Source: Pseudoalteromonas espejiana DSM 9414 (GTDB lineage: Bacteria; Pseudomonadota; Gammaproteobacteria; Enterobacterales; Alteromonadaceae). Taken from it: 64,000 nt of DNA. Below, piece after piece: positions 8,715 through 18,218 of the stretch. The notes under the pieces are model-generated. The model was not told the origin of the DNA and ran no database searches. It saw only the letters and a list, made by a program, of their open reading frames with translations. The DNA lies in contig NZ_CP011028.1 in assembly GCF_002221525.1 (NCBI RefSeq), positions 2,925,001 through 2,989,000 of the forward strand. Reading direction: 5' to 3'. A program made the translations under genes and the position numbers. Each line of letters begins with the position of its first letter. The first letter of the stretch is position 1.

Positions 8715-10100
8715 TTAATTAATCAAACTAAGCAGCTCATGCACTGTTTTTACAGGCGTAATTTTAGCGCCTAAGCCTTCCATAGATTTATGGTAATTAC
8801 GAAATGGAATAAATATTTCGGTAAAACCATGCTGCGCCGCTTCTTTAACTCGCGGTACACCACTGTCGATTGGGCGTACGTCGCCGTTTAAGCTAAGTTC
8901 ACCCATAATGCAGGTTGTACGCGGTACTACAAATTCGTTTAAGCTACTTAAAAGCGCAGTCACTAACGCTAAATCAATACAGGTTTCGGTTTCATCAATT
9001 CGTAAGCCGCCCACAATATTAAAAAACGTATCGTGGAATATTTTGGTTTTGGTGTGTTTACGTAAAATACCAGTAAGCATTTTTATTCGGTTCATGTTTA
9101 AACCTACACATACTCGCTGTGGGAATTCAGCTTCGGTTTCGGTAGTTAAACATTGTATTTCGAGCAATAAGTTACGGTTACCTTTACGAATACAGGTAAT
9201 GGTAGAGCCTGGCGATTCGGTACTTGAACCCGATAAAAAAATCTCGCTTGGGTTATCTACACTCAACATCCCCCGTTCGCACATTTTAAAAATACCTACG
9301 GTATCAATGTCGCCAAAGCGGTTTTTATTTGCCCGAAGCGTTCGCACCTGCCCATCGTTAGTATCTATATGCAAAAGCGCATCAACGATATGTACTAATG
9401 TTTGCGGCCCTGCTATTTCGTTATTTTTATTTACATGGGCAATAATAAACATGGTGACATCGTTTTGCTTACAGTATTGTGTAAGCGCTTGCGCAGCACT
9501 TTTCACTTGCGAAGGCGAACCTGGGCTGCCATTGGCGGTATCGGTAACCACTGCTTGAATAGAGTCTATTACTGCAAACTTAATTTTGTTTTTATCAAGC
9601 TCTTCAATAATGGTTTCTACGCTGGTTTCGGACAGTAAATAGAGTTCATCGGCGTTGTAGTTAAGCTTTAGTCTGTTTACACGGTTTTTAAACTGCGACA
9701 GCGACTCCTCTGCCGTACAATAAAGCGATGGCATACGCTGCGACATTCTGGCTACTAAGTCAGATAAAAGCGTTGTTTTACCCGCACCCGGATCGCCGGA
9801 AATAATATTAACCGAGCCTGTAGTAACACCACCACTAAGTACACGGTCAAGCTCACCAATTTCGGTCAGTTGTTTTTCTGCTTCAGTGGTTGCAACGTCA
9901 TCAATTTTTTTAGACCCACCACCAATACCCCCCGCATAACCGCCAACGGTTGCACGTGCTGCTGCTTTTTTACTTTGCCCTGCTGAGGGTTTAAATTCAG
10001 CCAATGTGTTCCACGCACCGCAGCGACACTGACCCTGCCAACGTTGATAGTTCATACCGCATTCTGTACAAACAAATTCTACTTTTGCCGCTTTAGCCAT
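8715..10100 (-). CDS. radA: DNA repair protein RadA
   Basis: A 461-residue RecA-like ATPase that works in branch migration and processing of recombination intermediates. The zinc-finger domain has C11, C14, C25 and C27, then Walker A GDPGAGKTT near residue 100, Walker B FAVIDSI, the RadA-specific KNRFG motif, and a C-terminal Lon-protease-like domain. The second cysteine pair is CxC (QCRCGAWN), where the usual family form is CxxC (as in QCSACHAWN), so one residue appears to be missing from the knuckle. In E. coli radA directly follows serB; here an opposite-strand PilZ gene separates them. Confidence 0.97.
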   Translation of the reverse strand: MAKAAKVEFVCTECGMNYQRWQGQCRCGAWNTLAEFKPSAGQSKKAAARATVGGYAGGIGGGSKKIDDVATTEAEKQLTEIGELDRVLSGGVTTGSVNIISGDPGAGKTTLLSDLVARMSQRMPSLYCTAEESLSQFKNRVNRLKLNYNADELYLLSETSVETIIEELDKNKIKFAVIDSIQAVVTDTANGSPGSPSQVKSAAQALTQYCKQNDVTMFIIAHVNKNNEIAGPQTLVHIVDALLHIDTNDGQVRTLRANKNRFGDIDTVGIFKMCERGMLSVDNPSEIFLSGSSTESPGSTITCIRKGNRNLLLEIQCLTTETEAEFPQRVCVGLNMNRIKMLTGILRKHTKTKIFHDTFFNIVGGLRIDETETCIDLALVTALLSSLNEFVVPRTTCIMGELSLNGDVRPIDSGVPRVKEAAQHGFTEIFIPFRNYHKSMEGLGAKITPVKTVHELLSLIN

Positions 10101-10462
10101 TTATAACCTTACCTACTATTCTTTAAATTTAAAATGCGTGCCCTTGGCAGCATACTTTATCTTTGGGGATGATTTGCCAAGCAGTATCACTTTACTAATA
10201 CTGTTTATTGGCTCTACTATCGAAACAAGCTCGTACAGTTTTCTCTTTTACTATAAGTTAGGGCATACTTATTGCTTTTAAATACTTGAAAGTAACTTGC
10301 CAACAAATTGGCATTTAACACATAATAACAAGAGTTAAACTGTACTTATACGAATAATCGTACCTATATTAATAACATAGCACGATGTTACGTTTATTGA
10401 ATTTTCAAATAAATGGACTTTACAGTATACCTACTTTTCAATTAGACGGTGACGATTTATAA
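10101..10462. other. Divergent promoter region radA / PilZ gene with inverted repeat
   Basis: This 362-base gap lies between two divergently transcribed genes. I see no ORF or RNA. It holds a perfect inverted repeat TGCCAA-CAAA-TTGGCA at 10298-10313, a possible operator, and AT-rich stretches suited to promoters on both strands. GGTGACG near 10447 is the PilZ gene's ribosome-binding site. Confidence 0.5.
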
Positions 10463-12940
10463 ATGGCTGAAGACATACTGCTCAAACACGAAGACCTCGT
10501 TAATGAGCTCAAAACCTATTTAGGTAACGCGAAGTTTGACCTAATTTTCAAATCTAAAACCGCTGGGTTAACTAAGCCCGAGCAGTTTTTGATGAAAATG
10601 GAAATGTCGCGCTTATCTCAGCCTGTTGCCCGCTTTGTAGACCTTAGAGGGTTAGTTACTGGACAAGTGCGCCCATACGAGCACAATGGTAAACAACACT
10701 TTATGGACGATACAGCAATAGAAGTGTTTGAAGCTGCGCTTAAACAACACGGAGGATACACCTTAGCTGTTTACGAAGCTGTAATGAACACCGAAAACAA
10801 CCACCGCGTATTACAAAAACAAGCCCAAGAACAAAATGAAGATCAAGCCCCAAATGATTCTCTAACTACTGAAGTAGTAAAGTTTGCCGCGTATGAAAGT
10901 CGCTGTGAAGAGCGCATGAACTACTCAATTAAAGTTAAAGTTGAGTACAATGATCATAAAAATATTGCCGCTAGCACATCAGACATTTCTTTAAGTGGCT
11001 GTAAAATTAAGCTTTCAACACGCCAAGTTATTAAAAAAGGGCAACTTATTGCCATGCGTTTAGTCGGCCTTGAGCAAGACTTTGAGCTAGGCCTTAAAAA
11101 TGGTATTCAATACGAAGTGGTTGCAGTGGAAAGTATTTCTCGTGAATATAACCATATTCGTTTAAAGCGCACCTACATTGAAAACAATGAACAATTTGAC
11201 GACTTTTTAGAAAGCTTTATCCATGGCAATAAGCGCCGCTATAAAGTTAATTTAGATAACACCTTGGATGCGGTTGTATCTAAAGGTTATGAGCAATATT
11301 ACATTCCACGTGTTACCTCTTTATATGTGTTTTTAAGTCAAAAAGAGGAGCAAATTGTTCCTAGCTTAAGCCTGACCACTGAAAATAATATTTTTATTCA
11401 ACGCTATTTTACCGATGAGCGCAAAGTACCTTGTTTATACAGCATCTTAAATAACAAGCGTATTAGCCTAATGCTTAAGCAAGCGACCGCAGTAAAAGAA
11501 GATTACCTATATACGTTTACTCATGTCTCTGCTGGCAAAATTTATTTTTACTCAGCAACGCGAAGTGAGCTTAATAATAACCCTAAACTAAAAAATTTAT
11601 TTTTAGGCTTTGGTAGTCAAAAAGACAGCTGGCAATGTTTTAAATTACAAATAATGCCAAGCCACCCTGATGATTCGTTCATTCCTTTATCGCTGCCCAA
11701 TTCGGCAGGTAAAAACGTAGAAAAATTAAATAAGCCACCTTCACCAAGGGTTTCTGGGTTAATTAAGGATGTGAAGTACATTGCTGTTTTAACCGCTATT
11801 GGTAATAAAGAAGAGCAGCTTAATTACAAAAAAATGCCTTATCAAAAAGAGCTTGTAAATCAGCTTAAGCATTTTGGCCATGCCAAACATAACAAGCCAC
11901 CCTACTTAGACAGTGTGGCGCTTGAGTATGTAAATTTACGCTCGCATAAGCGTTATTTATATAAAACACCAGCAGAGCTTACTATAAACGATAGCCAGTA
12001 TAGCGCTCATACCCGCGATTTTTCAGTGATGGGGCTACAACTAGAGTTAGCAACGCCTGCAAAATTTAAAAAAGGCGATATTGTTTTATTGTCGTTCCCT
12101 GATTTACAAAAAATAACTAAAAAGCATAATCTTAGCGAATTAAAATACGAAGTAATGGCAATTAGTAAATCGTTTACCACTATTAATTTAAAAGCAAACA
12201 GAGTGGCTGATTTACCACATGCTGGGGTTAACTTTTTTACTCAGCTAATTGAAAGTAACAAAGACAAATTAAAAGTATCGGAAGAGACACCTAAAATAGA
12301 GGGGCTATCTACCGCACTTAGAAATATGGTGACGAAAAGTGTTTGCCAATTCCCACTTTATTTACACAAAGAGGCAAGCCACTTTACTCCTGGTGCCATT
12401 GGCTTTGGCTTATATGCCAGCCCTATCCACGTAATTTTGCAAAACTTTGGCTTATTAAGTAATAAAACAGATTTAAGCCATGTTTTAACATCGCAGCAAA
12501 TTATTGATGTGATCACCCCAAATATTAAAGACCGAAGCCGCCAAGACCCACCGCTCGCATTTACTCTAGCAATTAACTTTAACCCTAAAGAAGACACCAT
12601 TGATAAAGCGATAACTAGTCAGTGTATTTTAGGTGAAGACTATACAGCCTTTAAAGAGCAAATTAGCAGCGCAGTAAAGTCACAGTTAGTATTTGTAATG
12701 CGTTTGTATTTATCACGTACTGGGCGCCCAGATACCGATTATTTATCTAACGAGCTAAAGTATGTAAGCCAATACGCCATGCACAAAGCTAAAGATATAG
12801 AAGAAGCGCTTTGGGCTGTATCTGGGGTGGGCGATATTGTAGATATTACTGAGGAAGCCCTTAGTCATTTAGCGCTTGATCAAAAGCAAGTAGAGCAAAT
12901 GGGTCGGCGCAAGCTATTATGGTTAAACCGCTTACGCTAA
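10463..12940 (+). CDS. Large protein with two PilZ (c-di-GMP-binding) domains
   Basis: An 825-residue soluble protein. Two PilZ-type segments are visible. The first has R147-x3-R151 (RCEER) and DISLSG at 174-179. The second has RSHKR near residue 492 and DFSVMG near 519. Both show the RxxxR plus (D/N)xSxxG pattern that binds cyclic di-GMP. The rest (1-140, 230-480, 600-825) I cannot assign; no membrane helix or enzyme motif is obvious. Three diguanylate cyclases in the same window fit a c-di-GMP network. It lies between radA and serB on the opposite strand, ending 16 bases from the serB stop. Confidence 0.88.
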   Translation: MAEDILLKHEDLVNELKTYLGNAKFDLIFKSKTAGLTKPEQFLMKMEMSRLSQPVARFVDLRGLVTGQVRPYEHNGKQHFMDDTAIEVFEAALKQHGGYTLAVYEAVMNTENNHRVLQKQAQEQNEDQAPNDSLTTEVVKFAAYESRCEERMNYSIKVKVEYNDHKNIAASTSDISLSGCKIKLSTRQVIKKGQLIAMRLVGLEQDFELGLKNGIQYEVVAVESISREYNHIRLKRTYIENNEQFDDFLESFIHGNKRRYKVNLDNTLDAVVSKGYEQYYIPRVTSLYVFLSQKEEQIVPSLSLTTENNIFIQRYFTDERKVPCLYSILNNKRISLMLKQATAVKEDYLYTFTHVSAGKIYFYSATRSELNNNPKLKNLFLGFGSQKDSWQCFKLQIMPSHPDDSFIPLSLPNSAGKNVEKLNKPPSPRVSGLIKDVKYIAVLTAIGNKEEQLNYKKMPYQKELVNQLKHFGHAKHNKPPYLDSVALEYVNLRSHKRYLYKTPAELTINDSQYSAHTRDFSVMGLQLELATPAKFKKGDIVLLSFPDLQKITKKHNLSELKYEVMAISKSFTTINLKANRVADLPHAGVNFFTQLIESNKDKLKVSEETPKIEGLSTALRNMVTKSVCQFPLYLHKEASHFTPGAIGFGLYASPIHVILQNFGLLSNKTDLSHVLTSQQIIDVITPNIKDRSRQDPPLAFTLAINFNPKEDTIDKAITSQCILGEDYTAFKEQISSAVKSQLVFVMRLYLSRTGRPDTDYLSNELKYVSQYAMHKAKDIEEALWAVSGVGDIVDITEEALSHLALDQKQVEQMGRRKLLWLNRLR

Positions 12941-12956
12941 ACCCTATTTAAATGTT

Positions 12957-13976
12957 TTATTGCTTATGTAATGGAATTGCCAGCATATAAAGCAATTGTA
13001 GTAATGAGCCTTGGCATATAGCCGCTTGAGCTTGTTCAACTACTTTTGGTTTACCATGTACGGCAACCCCTAACCCTGCTTGTGCCATCATGACTAGGTC
13101 ATTTGCGCCATCGCCAATGGCGACAGTTTGCTCCTTTTTAAGCTGAAGTTTTTGTTGAAGCGATTCTAGAATAAGCGCTTTTTGCTGCGCATCAACAATA
13201 CCCCCTAACACTTTTCCAGTTAGTTTATCGTCTTTAAATTCCAGTATATTTGCGTGTACTTCATCTAAATTTATAAGCTGCTGAACACGTTCTGCAAACG
13301 GTACAAAACCGCCCGATGCTATGGCTAAATACCAATGATGCTGCTTTAAAATTTGGCACAACGCTTTAATGCCCGGCATTAAAGGTAAGCTCGTTTTTAA
13401 ATCTTCAATTAAGCTTTGTTCAATCCCCGCTAATTTAGCAACACGCTGATTAAGACTTTCGCTAAAATCAAGCTTGCCTGCCATAGCAAGCGCAGTAACT
13501 GAAGCTACTTCGTCGTAAACATTGGCTAAGCGAGCAATTTCGTCAATACACTCAATTGTAATTGCCGTTGAGTCCATATCCATAACCAATAAGCCTGGCT
13601 CGTATAAGTTAGGGGGTGTGCTAACTTGCACTAATTGGCAATCAAGTGTGTTTGCAAACTCTTGTAGTATTAGTGGATTAAGTGTTTGCTGTGCATCTTG
13701 CGCATAAAAACACAGTGCTGGCGCTAAACCAAGATCGGGTTGATATTGGCACACGGCTGTTACTTTATGCTCATGTTTAGCTAAAAAATCAATAATGCAT
13801 GCAACATGCACAACTTCAAAATCCCCAGCAAACGCAATACTAAATAACCCTAATTTTTTATCTGGGATAGTATCAGCGGGTATAAAATTTCCCTTATTGT
13901 AGCTAAACCACGTGTTTAGCGTTAACGGGTATAAGGCTTGCTCAGCAGCTGGCTGTGCCATGTTCGTTTGCGACAT
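12957..13976 (-). CDS. serB: Phosphoserine phosphatase
   Basis: A 339-residue HAD-superfamily enzyme catalysing the last step of serine synthesis. HAD motif I is VMDMDSTAI with nucleophile D133 and acid/base D135, motif II is the Ser of AIASGGF, and motif III/IV is the AIGDGANDLVMM loop. Residues 1-125 form an N-terminal extension with ACT-like features, as in E. coli SerB (322 residues). The ATG follows GGAGATCCC. It is divergent from the smp-like gene, an arrangement conserved from enterics. Confidence 0.96.
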   Translation of the reverse strand: MSQTNMAQPAAEQALYPLTLNTWFSYNKGNFIPADTIPDKKLGLFSIAFAGDFEVVHVACIIDFLAKHEHKVTAVCQYQPDLGLAPALCFYAQDAQQTLNPLILQEFANTLDCQLVQVSTPPNLYEPGLLVMDMDSTAITIECIDEIARLANVYDEVASVTALAMAGKLDFSESLNQRVAKLAGIEQSLIEDLKTSLPLMPGIKALCQILKQHHWYLAIASGGFVPFAERVQQLINLDEVHANILEFKDDKLTGKVLGGIVDAQQKALILESLQQKLQLKKEQTVAIGDGANDLVMMAQAGLGVAVHGKPKVVEQAQAAICQGSLLQLLYMLAIPLHKQ

Positions 13977-14127
13977 GGGATCTCCGTGTTTATTATTTAT
14001 TTTTCCTGATATGGGCGTTTAAAAAAGTATTATTAGCGCTAAATTCGCCATCAGGTGGGATTTAAGGTTATAGTTACAGTAGTTGTAACATCAAATCAAA
14101 ATGCTGTCAGCAGCATATACGGTGACT

Positions 14128-14748
14128 ATGAAAAATAACCATATAAAAAGCCCTTTATCTGCATCACAAAGAAAGCGAATCGTTCGTTTATTGTTAGCTG
14201 CGGGCTGTTTTGTATTACTAAGTTTTGTAGGTGTGAATAGTAGCTTTGAGAGCCACCAGCTACTTTATAATAGCGCCGATGATACCGCCAAGAGCTTAAC
14301 CCGCTTTATGGCGCTCAATGCTAAAGAACCATTACAGGCAAAAAATAAGCCTCAACTAAATGCGCTGTGCAACGATATAAGCAAAGACGAATTTGTGCTC
14401 TCTGCTACTATTTACGATCAACAAGGTGTGCTTATAGCTAGCAGCGACCATTGGCAATCGCATCATGTATTTGGTCAATTACCAGAGTCGACTCCAGGCA
14501 TAAGTAAATTAAAAACCCCGTTTGTAGAGCCTGTAGTAAGCGATTTAGACAAACCCCTTGGTTTTGTTTCTATTACGTATTTAACGCGGGCTGCAATTTC
14601 AGACAGCCACAATCATTTTCATGATTTAGGTAGGCAAGTTTTATTGATGCTCGTTATTGCGTGTATTTTTACTTGGCAGCTAGGGCGTGGACTCAAGCGT
14701 TGGCAGGTAAACCGCTATATGCAAAAAACCTCTGAGCAAGAATCATAA
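14128..14748 (+). CDS. Smp/YtjB (AhpA) family membrane protein
   Basis: A 206-residue protein with an N-terminal membrane helix (about 20-40, RLLLAAGCFVLLSFVGV), a periplasmic middle region (LSATIYDQQGVLIASSDHW, resembling a small sensor fold) and a second helix near 175-193. This matches the Smp/YtjB family, whose gene stands divergent from serB in E. coli, as here. Function is unclear. I start at 14128, where GGTGA precedes the ATG; an ATG nine codons upstream (14101) has no ribosome-binding site. Its last 34 bases overlap the convergent TatD-family gene. Confidence 0.78.
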   Translation: MKNNHIKSPLSASQRKRIVRLLLAAGCFVLLSFVGVNSSFESHQLLYNSADDTAKSLTRFMALNAKEPLQAKNKPQLNALCNDISKDEFVLSATIYDQQGVLIASSDHWQSHHVFGQLPESTPGISKLKTPFVEPVVSDLDKPLGFVSITYLTRAAISDSHNHFHDLGRQVLLMLVIACIFTWQLGRGLKRWQVNRYMQKTSEQES

Positions 14749-15482
14749 AGCGCTTTAGCAAGCGCCTCTTTATCGCCACATTGTTTTAAACTACATAGTA
14801 CGTTGAACACATTTGGAATGTGTAGCGGCGTATTAATTTCACCTTGGTGACCGCTCAGTGGCATTGAGGGTGAGTCGGTTTCGAGCACTAAATGTTGTGG
14901 CTCAATTTGAGCAATGACATTACGGGTTTTAGCTGCACGCTCGTAAGTTATTACCCCACCTACCCCTAATTTAAAGCCCTGTTTAATATAATAGTGCGCT
15001 TGCTGCAGTGACCCCGAAAACGCATGTATTACGCCACCACATTTTGGCTTACAGCGTTTAAACGATTGCGCAATTAAATCATGACTTTGCCTATGGTGGA
15101 CAATAAGTGGCAAATTTAGCTCATTAGCAATAGTTATTTGCTGATCAAACAATCTCGTTTGTTTTGCAAGGTTTTCAATATTTCTATCGAGCCCACACTC
15201 ACCTATTGCCACCAGCTGGTTAATGTTTGCTTTTGCAAAATCAAACAGCTGCGCTAGGTGAGCGTCTTTATGATCAGCTAAAAAGTAAGGATGAAGCCCT
15301 GCGGCAATGTGTATTCGAGGGTATTTACTTTTAAGCTCAATTAATTGTTTAGATTGCGCCAAGCTAATCCCCGGCACAACAAAGCGCTCAACGCCCTTTG
15401 CCACACATGCTTTTATAAGTGATTCGCGCTCTGCGTCAAACTCATTAAAATCAAGGTGGCAGTGGGAATCCATAAACTTCAT
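14715..15482 (-). CDS. TatD-family metal-dependent DNase/hydrolase (YjjV-like)
   Basis: A 255-residue TIM-barrel hydrolase. Metal ligands are visible in MDSHCHLDF (H7, H9), AIGECGLD (Glu), the LIVHHRQS loop, GVIHAFSG and the late LETDSP aspartate. The family removes DNA 3'-end residues or acts on other phosphoesters; the YjjV branch is poorly characterised. Length and spacing agree with YjjV better than with TatD itself. The gene runs 12 bases after the pdxH stop on the same strand and overlaps the smp-like gene tail to tail. Confidence 0.88.
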   Translation of the reverse strand: MKFMDSHCHLDFNEFDAERESLIKACVAKGVERFVVPGISLAQSKQLIELKSKYPRIHIAAGLHPYFLADHKDAHLAQLFDFAKANINQLVAIGECGLDRNIENLAKQTRLFDQQITIANELNLPLIVHHRQSHDLIAQSFKRCKPKCGGVIHAFSGSLQQAHYYIKQGFKLGVGGVITYERAAKTRNVIAQIEPQHLVLETDSPSMPLSGHQGEINTPLHIPNVFNVLCSLKQCGDKEALAKALYDSCSEVFCI

Positions 15483-15494
15483 AGCGTAAAGCGC

Positions 15495-16133
15495 TTAAGG
15501 GTTTAAGCGTGTTATTTGCCAGCTATTATCATCTTGGCGCTGGTACATAAAGCGGTCGTGCAAACGGTGTGCGCCGCCTTGCCAAAACTCAATTTTAGTA
15601 GGCATTACGCAGTAACCGCCCCAAAAATCAGGAAGTGGGATTTCACCTTTGGCAAACTTGCTTTTCATATTAGCAAAGGTTTCCATAAGTACTTTTCGCG
15701 ACGATACTGGCCTGCTTTGCGCTGAAGCCCATGCAGCTAATTGGCTTTCTTTAGGGCGTGATAAAAAGTATTTTGCCACGGCTGATGTAGGTAATGGTCT
15801 AGCCTCGCCGTACACAATTACTTGGCGCTCCATATGGTGCCACGGAAAATGCAGCGATATTTTATTATTACCTTTTAGCTCTTGTGCTTTACGAGAGCCT
15901 GTATTAGTAAAAAATACAAACCCGTTATCATCAAGGTGCTTTAATAGCACAATACGCTGCGAAGGTTGTCCGGTTTCATCAACCGTTGCCACAACCATAG
16001 CCGTTGGGTCTGGAATATTACTGCCCACAGCATGTTCAAGCCACGTTTCAAATTGTTTGAATGGGTCATCTTGCAACGTATCTTCGCTTAGCGCGTCTTG
16101 CAGGTATTCACGGCGGATATCTTCGAGTTTCAT
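15495..16133 (-). CDS. pdxH: Pyridoxamine 5'-phosphate oxidase
   Basis: A 212-residue FMN enzyme oxidising pyridoxine/pyridoxamine 5'-phosphate to pyridoxal 5'-phosphate. Family marks are DIRREY at the N-terminus, [21 protein letters not shown] (FMN contact), [25 protein letters not shown] and the C-terminal signature [14 protein letters not shown] start at the ATG at 16131-16133, seven bases after AGGA; a TTG two codons upstream is less likely. It is followed closely by the TatD-family gene. Confidence 0.97.
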   Translation of the reverse strand: MKLEDIRREYLQDALSEDTLQDDPFKQFETWLEHAVGSNIPDPTAMVVATVDETGQPSQRIVLLKHLDDNGFVFFTNTGSRKAQELKGNNKISLHFPWHHMERQVIVYGEARPLPTSAVAKYFLSRPKESQLAAWASAQSRPVSSRKVLMETFANMKSKFAKGEIPLPDFWGGYCVMPTKIEFWQGGAHRLHDRFMYQRQDDNSWQITRLNP

Positions 16134-16239
16134 AAACAAATCCTTCTCTGTTTATTAAAGCGTATGTGGGTAAGTAGGGTCAGGCAATTAATCGTTATAA
16201 GAGCAAAAATGAAAGTGTTTTGTTTAATATTAGTTTAAT

Positions 16240-16266
16240 GTTGGGTTTAGTTTCACTCAACCCAAC
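16240..16266. repeat. Short inverted repeat GTTGGGTT/AACCCAAC
   Basis: Eight-base perfect arms surround an 11-base loop, and the context CAACCCAACCTACGG resembles dispersed repeats found in many marine bacteria. It lies upstream of pdxH, next to a larger palindrome. Confidence 0.55.
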
Positions 16267-16276
16267 CTACGGTGCA

Positions 16277-16412
16277 AACCTGCCATCTGCAAGTGTAGGA
16301 GTGCTGACAAGGCGAAGTGCTTTTTTATGCCAAGGAGCATACGATTAGTATGTGACTTAGGCTAAAAAAGCACGACAACGCAGTCAAAGCGAGCTACACG
16401 AAGCAGAAGGTG
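16277..16412. repeat. Imperfect long palindrome (dispersed-repeat-like) after argS
   Basis: About 135 bases are roughly self-complementary. The inner arms GTGCTTTTTTATGCC and GGCTAAAAAAGCAC are nearly perfect, with a nested GCATAC/GTATGT hairpin between them. The outer arms CTGCAAGTGTAG and CTACACGAAGCAG also pair. It ends one base before the argS stop codon. It has no coding capacity and looks like a dispersed palindromic element that may double as the argS terminator. Confidence 0.65.
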
Positions 16413-16413
16413 A

Positions 16414-18156
16414 TTACATTTGCTCCATGACTTCAATGCCAAGTAAATCCAATCCAGTTTTCAGCGTATCTGCCACTAAATTACACAACACTAAACGGCT
16501 GTCACGTACGCTTGGCTCTACGCCTTCTTTAAGTACTGGGCAGGCTTCGTAGAATGTCATGTATAGGCTAGCTAACTCGTATAAGTAACCACATAATACG
16601 TGCGGAGTGGCCTCGTTGATCATTAAATCAAGCACTTCTTCAAGCTGTAGCAGTTTAAGTGCGAGTGCTTTTTCTTGCGGCTCTGTAATAGCTACATCGG
16701 CATTTAGCGTAGCAGCATCTACACCTGATTTACGGAAAATACTACGCACGCGAGTATAAGCATATTGCAGGTAAGGTGCTGTAGCGCCTTCAAAGCTTAA
16801 CATGGTGTCCCAGTTGAATATGTAATCGCTGGTACGGTGCTTAGAAAGGTCAGCATATTTAACTGCGCCAATACCTACTTTACGCGCAATTTCTCTGCGA
16901 TCATGATCAGACAAATCAGATTCACGCTCAGCTAGCTTTGTTGCTGCACGGCTAATTGACTCTTCTAATAAATCGGCAAGTTTAACAGTGCCACCGGTAC
17001 GGGTTTTAAATGGTTTACCATCGGCGCCCATCATGGTGCCAAATGGGCAAAACTCGTAACTTGTTTCATCGCGTAAAAGGCCTGCTTTACGTGCGGTAAG
17101 CTCTACTTGATTAAAGTGAAGGCTTTGGCGCGCATCAACAAATATTAAAATACGTTCAGCACCTAAGGTGTTTGAGCGGTAGTTACACGCGGCTAAATCG
17201 GTGGTTGCATATAAAAAACCACCGCCAGATTTTTGCACGATAAACGCAGATGGCTCGCCATCTTTATTGGCAAGCTCATCTAAAAACACCACTTGTGCGC
17301 CTTGCGACTCTACAGCAATATTTTTATCTTTTAATAGGCTAATAATATCGTTAAGTTCGCTGTTGTAAGCACTTTCAGCCATAATATCATCTTGAGTAAG
17401 CGTTACATTTAGACGTTTGTAAACTTCTTCAGAGTGCTTAACAGAGGTTGCTATAAATAGTTTCCATAGCTTTTCACAGTGCGCATCACCGCCTTGTAGT
17501 TTAACGACGTAATCACGAGCTTTATCGGCAAAGCCTTCTTCATCGTCAAAACGTTTTTTAGCATCGCGGTAAAACGTTTCTAAATCAGCAAGCGCTACCG
17601 ACTCTAAGTCTACGCCTTGGCTAATTTGATCTTCTAAATGTGCAATCAGCATCCCAAATTGTGTGCCCCAATCGCCCATGTGGTTTTGACGAATTACTTT
17701 ATCGCCTCTAAATTCAAGGGCGCGTACAATGGCATCACCAATAATGGTTGAACGTAAATGACCTACGTGCATTTCTTTTGCAAGGTTAGGCGATGAGTAA
17801 TCTACCACAACAGTTTGTGGGTTAGCGTGCTCGTTTACGGCAAGCTTTGCATCGCTGTTAGCTGCTTTTACACTGTTGGCTAAAAACTCAGGCTTTAAAT
17901 GAATATTTATAAAACCAGGGCCGGCAATTTCAGTTTTTTCAGCAATGTCGGTTACATCTAGGTTATCAATAATTTTTTGCGCAAGCTCACGTGGGTTGCT
18001 TTTCATTTTTTTAGCGGCGCCCATTGCACCATTAATTTGGTAATCACCAAACTGTGGGCGTGTGCTTTGTGTAACAGCTGGGTTTGTATCTTCAGGTAGG
18101 CCTGCTGCGATCATAGCGGCAATGGCTTTTTCTACTAAAATAGTACGAATGTTCAT
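16414..18156 (-). CDS. argS: Arginyl-tRNA synthetase
   Basis: A 580-residue class I synthetase charging tRNA-Arg. The N-terminal tRNA D-loop-recognition domain (1-110) precedes the catalytic core with [21 protein letters not shown], whose HVGH is the HIGH motif. The C-terminal anticodon-binding domain ends [33 protein letters not shown], typical of ArgS. No canonical KMSKS is seen, as in many ArgS proteins ([14 protein letters not shown] occupies that place). The prfC stop lies 62 bases upstream of its start with only a short hairpin between. Confidence 0.97.
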   Translation of the reverse strand: MNIRTILVEKAIAAMIAAGLPEDTNPAVTQSTRPQFGDYQINGAMGAAKKMKSNPRELAQKIIDNLDVTDIAEKTEIAGPGFINIHLKPEFLANSVKAANSDAKLAVNEHANPQTVVVDYSSPNLAKEMHVGHLRSTIIGDAIVRALEFRGDKVIRQNHMGDWGTQFGMLIAHLEDQISQGVDLESVALADLETFYRDAKKRFDDEEGFADKARDYVVKLQGGDAHCEKLWKLFIATSVKHSEEVYKRLNVTLTQDDIMAESAYNSELNDIISLLKDKNIAVESQGAQVVFLDELANKDGEPSAFIVQKSGGGFLYATTDLAACNYRSNTLGAERILIFVDARQSLHFNQVELTARKAGLLRDETSYEFCPFGTMMGADGKPFKTRTGGTVKLADLLEESISRAATKLAERESDLSDHDRREIARKVGIGAVKYADLSKHRTSDYIFNWDTMLSFEGATAPYLQYAYTRVRSIFRKSGVDAATLNADVAITEPQEKALALKLLQLEEVLDLMINEATPHVLCGYLYELASLYMTFYEACPVLKEGVEPSVRDSRLVLCNLVADTLKTGLDLLGIEVMEQM

Positions 18157-18218
18157 TATATTATTTACCTTTGTAAGCCCGCCTAAGCAGGCTTTCAGTT
18201 AACTGTAGTCAGTTGATT

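Noticed and set aside
18175..18196. Short hairpin AAGCC...GGCTT between prfC and argS
   Set aside because: The stem is short and no T run follows on the minus strand, so it is not called a terminator.
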